Origin: Streptomyces globisporus
GTDB lineage: Bacteria; Actinomycetota; Actinomycetes; Streptomycetales; Streptomycetaceae
Reading direction: 5' to 3'
Length of the DNA stretch: 64,000 nt
Assembly (NCBI GenBank): GCA_014649555.1
Contig: BMTG01000003.1
Coordinates: 186,001-250,000 of the forward strand
Shown: in pieces, positions 34,453 to 42,452 of the stretch
Layout of the letters: each line of letters opens with the position of its first letter
How positions within the stretch are numbered: position 1 is the stretch's first letter
Translations under genes and position numbers: made by a program
The notes under the pieces: generated by a model
The model's input: only the letters and a program-made list of their open reading frames with translations
Databases searched by the model: none
What the model was told of the DNA's origin: nothing

Positions 34453-35007
34453 TTAGGCGTCCGGGGCCGGGGCGCGTACGTCGGCAACTGCGTCCAGGGC
34501 GGCCCGCCATGGGTAGATGGCGGGGTTGCCCTGGCCCGGCTCGTTCGGCACGAAGCCGCCTTCTCCGTACAGCACCCGGACGCCCGCTTCCCAGAGAGTG
34601 TCGATCGACCGCTGGAACTGCGGATGGGCGACGTATGCCCTGTTCACACAGGGCACCATTGCCATCGGGATACGCTTACCGATGCCTTCGGCGACCACTC
34701 CAACGAGCCACTTGTCGGTGATCCCGAGAGCCCATGCGTTAATCGTGTTGAACGTCGCAGGTGCGACAAGGATCGCATCTGCCTTCGGCCACACGTCCGG
34801 CTGGCCGGGCATCCGGTATTCCCAGCGGACCGGGTGACCGGTGAGGGCGGCCAGCGCGTCGAGAGAGTCTCCGAGCCAGCGGGCGGCCGTGGGTGTGAGT
34901 CCGAGGCACACGTCCCAGCCGTCTGCCTGTGCTTCCTCGATGATGCGGGCGACGTCGCGCACTGGCGGAGCCGCGCTGCCGAACAGGTAGAGGGTCGGTT
35001 TGGTCAT
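34453..35007 (-). CDS. Flavoprotein (phosphopantothenoylcysteine-decarboxylase-like)
   Basis: A 184-residue protein of the flavoprotein/HFCD fold. Features are LYLFGSAAPPVRDVARII at the start, DAILVAPATFNTINAWALG (the flavin-binding PxxxN-like block) and the terminal MVPCVNRAYVAHP. Relatives are phosphopantothenoylcysteine decarboxylase, peptidyl-cysteine decarboxylases such as EpiD, and dipicolinate synthase B subunits. EpiD-type enzymes decarboxylate C-terminal Cys of lanthipeptides, but the precursor here ends TTS, so that role does not fit. It is leftward, convergent with the oxygenase gene. ATG 35007 or ATG 35016 could start it. The divergent regulator begins 113 nt away. Confidence 0.75.
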   Translation of the reverse strand: MTKPTLYLFGSAAPPVRDVARIIEEAQADGWDVCLGLTPTAARWLGDSLDALAALTGHPVRWEYRMPGQPDVWPKADAILVAPATFNTINAWALGITDKWLVGVVAEGIGKRIPMAMVPCVNRAYVAHPQFQRSIDTLWEAGVRVLYGEGGFVPNEPGQGNPAIYPWRAALDAVADVRAPAPDA

Positions 35008-35120
35008 GCCGACCATCCGACCACAGCCCAGGCGCCGTCGAGGTGGCGACCGAGGGAATCGGCGGCCGGTGGCAGCGGACAGCGCGTACCGTGCGAAGGA
35101 AGGGTCGGAGACGGGAGACC

Positions 35121-36308
35121 GTGGTGCCGAAGCGGAGCGGCGATCACACCGGTACGCGGATCCAGGAGCAGCGGAAGCTGGCGAGGCTGACACAACGGGT
35201 CTTAGCTGACCGGATTCCGTACTCGTACAGCTGGCTGACCCAGGTGGAGTGCGGGGCTCGGCCGGCATCCGTGGATTTCACCGCGGCGGTCGCGCGGGCG
35301 CTACGGATCGACGTCACCGTGCTGACGGGGCAGCCGTACGTGACGCAGCTGCAGGAGGACCGGCTGGCGGAACTGGTGCGGCCGATCCGTGAGGCCATGG
35401 ACCTGTACGACCTCGGCGACGACCCTCTGGTCACCGCGCGCACGGTTGCCGAACTCCTCGCTACCGCGGAGGAGTTGTGCGCCCTTGTGCGGGCCACTCG
35501 TCTGCATGCGGCGGCGGCAGCGCTACCGGGCGTGATCACGGAGCTGACCGTCCTGTGCTGGCGGACTCCGACGACGGAACTCTGGCAGGCACTGGCGTCC
35601 GCCTACCGCACCGCGCACGACATCACCGTGAAACTTGGGTTCTACGACCTCGCGACCGTTGCGCTCGACCGGCTCGGCTGGGCCGCTGAGCGGGCTGCGG
35701 ATCCAAGCCTGGCGGCCATGAGGCAATACTTCCGGGGGCTGGTGTACTTCCGCGAGGGCGAGTACACCGTCGGCTTGCGTCTGATCCGGTCCGGCCACGG
35801 TCTGCTCGGCGCGGACGGATCGAGCCGAGCGGCTCTCACCGTTGCCGGCCAACTCCACCTCGGAGGATCGGTACTGGCCGCCCGGGCAGGCGAGGCGGAC
35901 CTGGCCGCTGAACACATCGCACAGGCACGCGAGCACGCTGAGCGGGTCGGCGACGCCAGCCGAGTGCATTGGTTGAACTTCAGCTCGACGAATGTCGCCC
36001 TGCACGAGATGAGCGTGGCGATGGAGATGCGCCGTTACGACGAGGCCCTTCGTCAGGCCAAGGCGATCCGGCTGCCGGCAACGGTCGCGACATCCCGTCG
36101 CGCGCACTTCTACATCGACCGAGCGCGCGTGGAGTTGGAGCTGGGCCGGGGCGAAGCGTCGCTGAAGTCGATGATGGCGGCACGGCGGTCGGCACCGGAA
36201 CAGACCCGGTATCACCCCGGGGCCCGGGAGACGATCCGCGGTCTCGTTCACCTTTCTCGCCGGGCTCCAGAGCCACTGCGGGCGATGGCGACCTGGATCG
36301 GCATGTAG
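35121..36308 (+). CDS. XRE-family regulator with helical-repeat domain
   Basis: A 395-residue regulator. Residues 8-72 are an XRE helix-turn-helix (GTRIQEQRKLARLTQ, then YSYSWLTQVECGARPAS), followed by about 300 residues of TPR-like helical repeats (AAERAADPSLAAMRQYFRGLV and similar). This architecture is common in Streptomyces pathway and developmental regulators. GTG 35121, or GTG 35124, follows GGGAG. A TTA codon at 35202 lies in the recognition-domain region, so the regulator itself should be bldA-dependent. It could in turn control the divergent flavoprotein gene or the upstream biosynthetic run. Confidence 0.82.
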   Translation: MVPKRSGDHTGTRIQEQRKLARLTQRVLADRIPYSYSWLTQVECGARPASVDFTAAVARALRIDVTVLTGQPYVTQLQEDRLAELVRPIREAMDLYDLGDDPLVTARTVAELLATAEELCALVRATRLHAAAAALPGVITELTVLCWRTPTTELWQALASAYRTAHDITVKLGFYDLATVALDRLGWAAERAADPSLAAMRQYFRGLVYFREGEYTVGLRLIRSGHGLLGADGSSRAALTVAGQLHLGGSVLAARAGEADLAAEHIAQAREHAERVGDASRVHWLNFSSTNVALHEMSVAMEMRRYDEALRQAKAIRLPATVATSRRAHFYIDRARVELELGRGEASLKSMMAARRSAPEQTRYHPGARETIRGLVHLSRRAPEPLRAMATWIGM

Positions 36309-36583
36309 GTCCGCTAGCTCTTTCTCAAGTGAAAGAGTTTAAGGCGTTCTCGGCGGTCACGATGACGACGTGAGCTCTCACACGGACCTGCCGAAGGAAC
36401 TGTTGGACGGGCTGTCTCGCGAAGGAGTCGAGCAGGCCCGCGCGGCGATGGCGCCCCGCGGGGGACCACCCGCCGCGCAGGGTCGCGTACGGCGGGAGGT
36501 GCTGGCGTTCGCGACGTCTGCACATCACTCGGATCGCACCGCGAGAGCACGCCGACACGGCGTCGACCGCACAGGAGCTGCCC

Positions 36584-36691
36584 TTGCACGCACGTTTGTT
36601 CAACGGCGCCCTTCACGGCGTCATGGCCCGCTATCGGCTGCCGAACTGTACGGCGGCCGTGGCGTGCACGATGCGGCAAGGGGCCGTCTGA
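36584..36691 (+). CDS. Candidate 35-residue peptide gene
   Basis: A short frame starting with TTG 36584, six nt after AGGAG, reading LHARLFNGALHGVM and ending CTMRQGAV. Third-position GC is high, and its stop codon shares a base with the ATG of the next small frame. The 275 bp upstream, after the XRE gene, hold no clear gene; an open frame from GTG 36370 continues through this area in another phase. No homologue is recognised. Confidence 0.35.
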   Translation: MHARLFNGALHGVMARYRLPNCTAAVACTMRQGAV

Positions 36692-36897
36692 TGCCCCACG
36701 CGGGGAGCCGGGTCACCGGGACGGGCACCCGCGTCGAGGTGAACAGCGCGGTGGACGCCAACGGGTCCACCGCCAGTCAGCGATTCCGACGTGCGGTGAG
36801 TCCGAGGCTGGCCGCAACACCCGACCTACGCCACGACCCGCAAGGGTGGAGCTCGCTGAGCACGACCGACCTCCCACTTTTCGAGGCCGTGGTATGA
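36691..36897 (+). CDS. Candidate 68-residue protein coupled to the GntR regulator
   Basis: A frame of 68 codons with strong GC bias at third positions. It begins MPHAGSRVTGTGTRVEVN and ends LPLFEAVV, and its stop overlaps the start of the GntR gene by 4 nt (ATGA). The frame can be extended upstream to GTG 36370, giving 175 residues, but codon use in the extension is less regular. No domain is recognised. The overlaps on both sides are the best sign that it is translated. Confidence 0.35.
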   Translation: MPHAGSRVTGTGTRVEVNSAVDANGSTASQRFRRAVSPRLAATPDLRHDPQGWSSLSTTDLPLFEAVV

Positions 36898-37367
36898 GCC
36901 GGAATCAACGGCCGAACTCATTGCCTGATCGGGTGGCCACAGACCTACGCGCCCGAATCACCGATGACCGTTGGCCGCCGGGCCGCGTGCTTACCTACGC
37001 AGATATCCAGCAGCTGTACGGAGTTAGCCGCGAGACCGTGGCTGCAGCCCTCACGATGCTGCGCGATGCAGGACTGGTGGAAACGCGACGCATGGGCACC
37101 CGACCCAGGGTCGCGGGAAAGAGTTGGCCCGCTGCCACAGGGACGTCGATTCAGGACGAGATCACAGACCACGTTCGAGATCAGGTGAATCGCGGCGTCT
37201 ACGGCCCCGGTGATCGCATCCCATCCCTGGAGGCACTCGCCGCCGAATACTCCGTTTCCGTGGCGACAGTCCGAAGATCGCTTTCCCCCTTGCTCGACGA
37301 GGGGATCTTGATCACTATCCGGCCGACCGGAACGTTTGTGGCAACCAGGTCTGCCGACGTAGATTGA
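36894..37367 (+). CDS. Protein with two GntR-type winged-helix domains
   Basis: A 157-residue protein made of two GntR DNA-binding domains and no effector domain. The first (about 8-70) contains LPDRVATDLRARIT, LTYADIQQLYGVSRETV and ALTMLRDAGLVETRR. The second (about 88-152) contains DEITDHVRDQVNRGVYGPG, LAAEYSVSVATV and SLSPLLDEGILI. The tandem layout is reminiscent of KorSA/plasmid-type GntR proteins and of double-headed regulators in actinomycete accessory DNA. ATG 36894 overlaps the preceding small frame. No target can be assigned. Confidence 0.8.
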   Translation: MSRNQRPNSLPDRVATDLRARITDDRWPPGRVLTYADIQQLYGVSRETVAAALTMLRDAGLVETRRMGTRPRVAGKSWPAATGTSIQDEITDHVRDQVNRGVYGPGDRIPSLEALAAEYSVSVATVRRSLSPLLDEGILITIRPTGTFVATRSADVD

Positions 37368-37571
37368 GCAGCCGCCGCACCGCTTTCCGTAGGGTGCCAT
37401 GTGCATGTACGGGAACCGTCCTACGTAAGGCCGTAGAACGCCCGCTCCGCAAAGGGGGCCTCGGCTACGGACGCATTGGGCGCATTGGGGTGGCGAGCCC
37501 TCTGCATCTCTCCGGGCACACAGAGTGGCGTTATGCGCGTTGCATCACATTCGGCTCATAACGGTCCCTAT

Positions 37572-38477
37572 ATGCCGCAAACTGACGATATGGACATAGC
37601 CGCATCGAGTGCACTCTCGACACCGGACCTTGCCGCCTATCTGATGCGAACGGCGCCCACGCAGGAGCTGCAGCCGCCGGTCACGCTCGGCATCCGCCCG
37701 GTGCCACCCCGGGCGCGATCGGGCACCGAGAGGCTTCGGCAGGCCATAGACGCGGTGAGCGAGAGCCTCGGCCCGCCGACGTTGTACGGCGGCAGCGCCG
37801 TCGGGCCTACGATTCGCTGGCGGACACCATCACACACCGTGATTCTTGATTCACCCGACGCCGCAGAGGGTGACCTGCAGCTCTCGGTGCGCCGGACCGA
37901 GTCCCTGGAGCTGTCCGAGGCCGATCGCTTCCGACATGCCAGCGGGTTGGACACTGCGGATCTGCCCTTTCTGTGGCAGTGGCAGCCGATCCCGACCGCA
38001 CCCGCTCCGCCGTCCGTGCCGGTCGCACGCGACTGGACGAGCCTTCGAGCTTCCCTCGAAGCCCTGCTCCGCGCCTGGTGTGAGCAGCTCGAAGCGCAGC
38101 TGGGCCCGGACGACGCCGGCTTCGACATCGTGGTCGATGCAGAGGGTAGGCCGCGGCGGCTTGTGGTTCTGGTCAGCCCCGCAGACAGCCTGACGGTGCT
38201 TGTCGATGACCGGGACGGTGCAGACAGCGACGATCACCATGCCGAGATGACCGGCCGAGGGTGGCAGGACTTCATACCAGTGCATCGTTGGTGGGGTGCC
38301 TATTTCGAGCGCACGTCGGCGGGGGCCGCCGCAGCGGCCGAGCTGATCGGCACGGAGCTGCGGGCGCGTGGCGCCCGGGGTCCTCACGACCTGCGCCTGG
38401 CAGACGTCGGAGCTGGCGAGGGCCACGGACTCCTGGTCCTCCCTGCCCTCGGGATCGCCCCCGCCCTCCCGCACTGA
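37572..38477 (+). CDS. Hypothetical protein
   Basis: A 301-residue acidic protein that I do not recognise. A central segment (residues 40-200) has alternating strands and helices (VTLGIRPVPPRARSG, TLYGGSAVGPTIRW, GFDIVVDAEGRPRR). The C-terminal part has GWQDFIPVHRWWGAYFERT followed by Ala-rich helix. There is no signal peptide or membrane helix. ATG 37572 is used because the 200 bp before it, from 37368, look non-coding with lower GC; an ATG at 37533 is in frame. It stands between the GntR gene and the metallopeptidase operon. Confidence 0.55.
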   Translation: MPQTDDMDIAASSALSTPDLAAYLMRTAPTQELQPPVTLGIRPVPPRARSGTERLRQAIDAVSESLGPPTLYGGSAVGPTIRWRTPSHTVILDSPDAAEGDLQLSVRRTESLELSEADRFRHASGLDTADLPFLWQWQPIPTAPAPPSVPVARDWTSLRASLEALLRAWCEQLEAQLGPDDAGFDIVVDAEGRPRRLVVLVSPADSLTVLVDDRDGADSDDHHAEMTGRGWQDFIPVHRWWGAYFERTSAGAAAAAELIGTELRARGARGPHDLRLADVGAGEGHGLLVLPALGIAPALPH

Positions 38478-39048
38478 GAGCGCTGCGGCACAAGCGGATG
38501 GGCAACGCCGCGGGCCTGACCAGCCGTCACCACATCCCGATGGATTACTGATTGCCTCGCCCGATTCCCCGGGTTGATCGTCGAGCGCTGCAGCCGATCC
38601 CGCATCGCGGAGTAGAACAAAGTCCGCCCAGAAGCGGGTTGGGCTGCCGCCTCGTGAACACCCTCCGAGGGACGCATAATTGCGCATCGAGATCGGATTA
38701 CAGTCAACCGAATATGCGCCCCCACTTCCTAACGACCACCTGCTGTAGACCAGCGGGGGTCTAATGCCGAAGCCATGGGCGCGCTGGAACATTCTGCAAC
38801 GAACAGAATTCTGCGCTATCCGCGACGAGACATTTCAGATCGCCCACGTCAAGGTGATTCACCTCACGCGAATTTCTCAGAAGTCCACCGTTTCGCCTGT
38901 CCCGGTCAAATCAGGCGAACCGGAATTCGGCCTGCCCCAGCTTCCAAGACACCAGACGACCGGCATATGGTCGACCTTCCGGGATCTGCTCTTCCCTCAT
39001 GCCTTTCGGCATGCGGAGAGGAGCTTGCAATCGCCCGGTTTCGATCGG
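38478..39048. other. Intergenic 570 bp with a CAGAATTCTG palindrome
   Basis: A stretch of clearly lower GC than its surroundings, probably holding the promoter of the following operon. A 10-bp palindrome CAGAATTCTG lies at 38804-38813, and ATTCTGC occurs at 38791 and again at 38808. The frame of the next gene stays open back to ATG 38764, but the codon use there is atypical, so I take this as untranslated. Confidence 0.4.
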
Positions 39049-39642
39049 ATGGAAGCTGAGGTGAGAACCATGCTGCGGGCCTTGCGTGATGCAGGCGAAA
39101 GGCGCAACCTGCTCAGGTATTGCGCAAGGGAGGTTGCCGACCTGCCGGTCCCGGATCCGTTCTCCGTTCCCGCCCTGGTGGGCGCGATGGAGGCCGCCAG
39201 CGGGCGCGGTATCCGGTTTATTGCGCTGGATGCGCCTGAAGCTGATCTCCAAACGGCATGCGGATTGCGACTCCGGGGCCCGGAGAGCACGTGGGTGCTC
39301 TATCGCCCTCGGCCCACTCCGTACCAGACCGAGCACGTAGTGCTGCACGTCCTGGCCCACGAGTGGCTGGACCACGGCACGACCGTCCCGCTCGCCGAGG
39401 CAATGCAGCACCTGCCGACCGTGCTGCGGCACAGCGTGGCGAAGGAGTTCCAGGGGGCCCCGGTTCACGCACTCGCTCGATACCGAAGCGCGGACGAGCG
39501 TGAGGCCGAGGCGTCCGCATACCTCATCAAGCAACGAATCCACCGGAGCCGGGAACCAGGACATGACCTGGTCAGCAGGCTTGAGGCCACCCTGTCGCAC
39601 CCTCTCGCGCCGTGCGGCCCCCGACCGGAAGAGGTCGCGTAG
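39049..39642 (+). CDS. ImmA/IrrE-like metallopeptidase-type protein
   Basis: A 197-residue protein with the motif VLHVLAHEWLDHG at about residue 98-110, an HExxDH-type arrangement (His-Glu-Trp-Leu-Asp-His) seen in the ImmA/IrrE-like proteins of actinobacteria. These usually cleave or sense XRE-type repressors. Family members start near MRAELRALVREL-like sequence, which matches MEAEVRTMLRALRDAG here, so ATG 39049 is chosen over the in-frame ATG 38764. Its stop codon directly abuts the ATG of the membrane protein gene, forming an operon, and an XRE regulator that could be its partner is convergent at 40904. Confidence 0.72.
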   Translation: MEAEVRTMLRALRDAGERRNLLRYCAREVADLPVPDPFSVPALVGAMEAASGRGIRFIALDAPEADLQTACGLRLRGPESTWVLYRPRPTPYQTEHVVLHVLAHEWLDHGTTVPLAEAMQHLPTVLRHSVAKEFQGAPVHALARYRSADEREAEASAYLIKQRIHRSREPGHDLVSRLEATLSHPLAPCGPRPEEVA

Positions 39643-40938
39643 ATGACCACCATGCTCTGGGCCGTGGCCATCGGGATGACCATCACCGCGGTGTGGCGTT
39701 TCCCGGCCTTGAGGCACGGTGATCCGATGCGGCGAGCCCTGTGGGCGTGCTCGGCCGCCTTCGCCGCCACCGTCTGGTGCAGAGTTCCGCAAGTGAAGCA
39801 GGCGCTGGACAACTCGCCCGTGACGGACCTCTCTGCCCTGTTGAAGTACCTGACGTCGCTTGTCGCCATCCTCGCGGCCCTCCGCTACATCACGGCCGTC
39901 TACGGGGAGCCCTCGGAGGGCTCCGACCGGCACATTGCTATGAGCCGGCGAATCAGCCATGTGGCGCACACGTGCGCACTGACGGCCATGGTCGTCCAGG
40001 TCCTGCTCTTCTTCACCGTGGTCGACCGGAGTCACCCGAGTACCGACTTCGCCGATGCGCAGGCCGGCCAATGGGGCGGCACGCTCTTTCTGACGATCCA
40101 GTACACCTACCTCGGGGTAGCTGCGGCCACCTGCTGTTACCAATGGGCTCGGGCAGCCCGCCGCGCCGAGAAGCGGGCACTGAGGATCGGCCTGGCCCTG
40201 ATGGCAACAGCCGCGGCGATCTACACGATCTATCCCGTTTTTCGCACCGTGACCACGTGGATCCCGCCAGAGGTCAGCGCGGTCACGATGCGCACGGTGG
40301 CCGACTCCGTGAACATGGTGGTCGCCTGCCTCTGGGCCGCCGGCGCCTCCGTACCGTCCACCATGGCGCTCTCGACACGCTGGAACGCCTGGAGATCTCT
40401 GCAGAAGCTTCGCCCGCTCTGGTCAGACCTCATGAACGCGTTCCCGGACCTTGCGCTGCAGCGGCCGGGAGCGAGGATCACCGAGTCGCTGGTCTTCGCC
40501 CCCTCCCTCGACGTCCGCCTGGACCGTCGGACCCAGGAGATCGCCGGCGGAATCGAGCAGCTGCGCCACCACGCCTCCCCCGACCTGCTGTCCGTCGCCG
40601 AGGACCTGGCCGAATCTCATGACGACCCCGAAGCCGCGGCCGAGGCGTACTGGATCAGGGCCGCCCAGCAGAGTCAGAAATCGGGTAGGCGTTCCGCCGT
40701 GCCGTCCAGGAAGCTGCGCGAGAAGCCTCTGACCAGCGTGACCGCCGAAGCGAACTGGCTGGCCCGCGTCGCGGCCCTGCCCGTTCCTCCGAACCTGGTG
40801 CGGATCATGCACGAGCGGGCGGGCGAGCCACCCGTCGACCTCGCGCGTCAGATGGCTGGCCGGGGCCAGGCGGCTGACCCGCACCGAGCAGGCTCCGACC
40901 GGGTCAAGGATCCGACGGGTCGGCCAGCTCGCGGTTGA
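39643..40938 (+). CDS. MAB_1171c-type membrane protein (DUF6545-like)
   Basis: A 431-residue protein with about seven membrane helices in the first 240 residues (for example LWAVAIGMTITAVWRF, TALTAMVVQVLLFFTV and LALMATAAAIYTIYPV), then a cytoplasmic C-terminal domain of about 190 residues with RWNAWRSLQKLRPLWSDL. The pattern matches the MAB_1171c putative transporter group, which is regularly found after an ImmA/IrrE-like gene and near an XRE gene in actinobacteria. Function is unproven; a sensor or transporter role has been suggested. It overlaps the convergent XRE gene by 35 nt. Confidence 0.78.
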   Translation: MTTMLWAVAIGMTITAVWRFPALRHGDPMRRALWACSAAFAATVWCRVPQVKQALDNSPVTDLSALLKYLTSLVAILAALRYITAVYGEPSEGSDRHIAMSRRISHVAHTCALTAMVVQVLLFFTVVDRSHPSTDFADAQAGQWGGTLFLTIQYTYLGVAAATCCYQWARAARRAEKRALRIGLALMATAAAIYTIYPVFRTVTTWIPPEVSAVTMRTVADSVNMVVACLWAAGASVPSTMALSTRWNAWRSLQKLRPLWSDLMNAFPDLALQRPGARITESLVFAPSLDVRLDRRTQEIAGGIEQLRHHASPDLLSVAEDLAESHDDPEAAAEAYWIRAAQQSQKSGRRSAVPSRKLREKPLTSVTAEANWLARVAALPVPPNLVRIMHERAGEPPVDLARQMAGRGQAADPHRAGSDRVKDPTGRPARG

Positions 40939-41758
40939 GGAGATCCGACAGCACGGCGACCATCTCGGGCGAGACGCCGCCTTCGCCGCCACGAGCAGCG
41001 AGGGCGATGTCGTAGCGGCTTGCGATGTAACGAAGGTCGTCCAGGACCCGGCTCTCCGCCTTGTCATCGAGGTGGAGCTCGGACACGCCGAAATAGGCGG
41101 CCAGACCGGTGACAGCTATGGCGCGGGCTACCTGGGCGCCCGCGAAGACTCGGTCCGTCGGCATACCCCGGAGCAGGGCCTCGACCTGGTCACCTCGAAT
41201 GACCTGGGCACCGGCTACGCCGGTGACACCGGTCGCGATCGTGTCGGGTGAGGGCTCCCCCTCCGGGAAGCGCTCGCCGACCAAGGCGCGGAGTGCCAGG
41301 GTGAGCGGTGGCAGAGCTGCCGGCGGGGACTCCGGCACGGCCTCGCCGAACGACCGGCGTTGGGCCGCCAGCAGCTCGTCCGCGTGAACGCCGTACAGCT
41401 TCGCCAGGGGGCCGATCCATGCGTCGTCGAGCCGGCGTTCGCCGCGCTCGGCGCGGCTCAGCCCGTACTTGCTGATCCCGATCTCCTCCGCGGCGGCGTA
41501 CTGGGCATACCCAGCGTCACACCGCAGGTCGGCAAGATCGCACAGGCCCTCACGAGGGAACAGGACGTCGATATCGACACGGAGCTCTCTGGCGATGGCC
41601 GGGAGCTTCTCCCCCGGAGGGAACGTCCGCTCCGACTCCCAGCCCGCGACGATCGCCTGGCTCTTCGACCCCACCGCAGCCGCCAGCTCGCGCCGATGCA
41701 CATCTGCGGCACGGCGCGCCCTCATCATCTGAGGGCCGTTAAACCGGCGTGGCGGCAA
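40904..41758 (-). CDS. XRE-family regulator with two HTH regions
   Basis: A 284-residue regulator. The first HTH covers about residues 5-60 (RRFNGPQMMRARRAAD, ELAAAVGSKSQAI and WESERTFPPGEKLPAIA) and the second about 70-125 (YAAAEEIGISKYGLSRAERGERRL). The C-terminal 150 residues form a helical effector or dimer part. TTG 41758 is chosen since AGGAG lies eight nt upstream and family members begin with the RRFNGP segment; a GTG at 41767 would be too close to that site. A 10-bp inverted repeat 57 nt upstream is its likely operator. It is convergent with the metallopeptidase/membrane pair. Confidence 0.78.
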   Translation of the reverse strand: MPPRRFNGPQMMRARRAADVHRRELAAAVGSKSQAIVAGWESERTFPPGEKLPAIARELRVDIDVLFPREGLCDLADLRCDAGYAQYAAAEEIGISKYGLSRAERGERRLDDAWIGPLAKLYGVHADELLAAQRRSFGEAVPESPPAALPPLTLALRALVGERFPEGEPSPDTIATGVTGVAGAQVIRGDQVEALLRGMPTDRVFAGAQVARAIAVTGLAAYFGVSELHLDDKAESRVLDDLRYIASRYDIALAARGGEGGVSPEMVAVLSDLLNRELADPSDP

Positions 41759-41814
41759 GGCTGACACTCCTGAACGTGCTGGTGGGTGGCGGTGGAACCG
41801 CACAACAAGCTCTT

Positions 41815-41848
41815 GCAACGAAAATTTACATCAGATACTTTTCGTTGC
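41815..41848. promoter_or_regulatory. Candidate operator: inverted repeat GCAACGAAAA / TTTTCGTTGC
   Basis: A perfect 10-bp inverted repeat with a 14-nt AT-rich spacer lies upstream of the leftward XRE gene, in a 565-bp gap before the next rightward gene. AT-rich operators of this kind are typical for XRE repressors. The rest of the gap, to 42323, holds one further hairpin and no clear gene. Confidence 0.5.
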
Positions 41849-42180
41849 AGCAGTGGAGGGGGAAACCTCTCCGCGGCTCACCCTATTCCCCTTGACCGCC
41901 AGGCAGGCACCCCGGGTTCTGCCACGAACAGGCAGGACTGGCCCCTGATGCCGGCATACCGACAGGCGCCGTTACGGCAGCAGGTCCGGAGCGGGCCGCA
42001 GCCCTGCACACGCCCAGCCTGGTGACTCTCTGCAACTAGTACAGGGTTTAAGAACCAAGTCTGGATCTTGACGCGGGTCCGTGCGTATGTTCGTCGTCCC
42101 CCGGGCAGCCCGCCCGTGGCGGCGGACGTGAGGAGCCCGCGAGCACAGAGTGGACCGGATAGGTCCCGCAAAAACAGCGG

Positions 42181-42212
42181 CGGCGCCCGGGAGCGGGAAC
42201 TCCCGGACGCCG
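42181..42212 (+). terminator. Hairpin with 13-bp stem upstream of the mobile-module genes
   Basis: CGGCGCCCGGGAG, loop CGGGAA, then its complement with one mismatch. It lies 110 bp before a small open frame and may be a terminator or attenuator for a transcript coming from the gap. Confidence 0.45.
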
Positions 42213-42323
42213 AACGCTAAGCGGCATACCCGCCCCAGCAAGGGCGGAGATTGCCCACCATCACCACGCTGAGTCCTTCCGAGGGGCGCATCAGCGTGGC
42301 AACACTGCAAAGGGGAGTATCGC

Positions 42324-42452
42324 ATGCCTCCTGCCCTGCGCAAAAGGCCGTTCCGTACGGTCTGCGCGGCAGCCACCCACACCTCGACGCCTCAGCAGCC
42401 CGAGCCGGAGCGCCTCGTCCCGGCTCACCCCGTCACCGGGAGCGGCCGATGA
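42324..42452 (+). CDS. 42-residue leader-type peptide gene
   Basis: A short gene with AAGGGGAG seven nt before ATG 42324. It encodes MPPALRKRPFRTVCAA and ends PVTGSGR, a basic N-terminus with a Pro/Thr-rich tail. Its stop overlaps the start of the HTH gene by 4 nt (ATGA), so its main role may be to couple translation of that gene. Similar small upstream frames precede replication/HTH genes of actinomycete mobile elements, as far as I recall. Confidence 0.5.
   Translation: MPPALRKRPFRTVCAAATHTSTPQQPEPERLVPAHPVTGSGR

Noticed and set aside
34453-35007. Flavoprotein as an EpiD-type decarboxylase for the lanthipeptide
   Set aside because: EpiD-type enzymes need a C-terminal Cys, and the precursor here ends in Thr-Thr-Ser; the gene is also 24 kb away and leftward.
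42068-42091. Promoter-like TTGACG and TATGTT pair
   Set aside because: The spacer is only 12 nt, too short for a sigma-70-type promoter.
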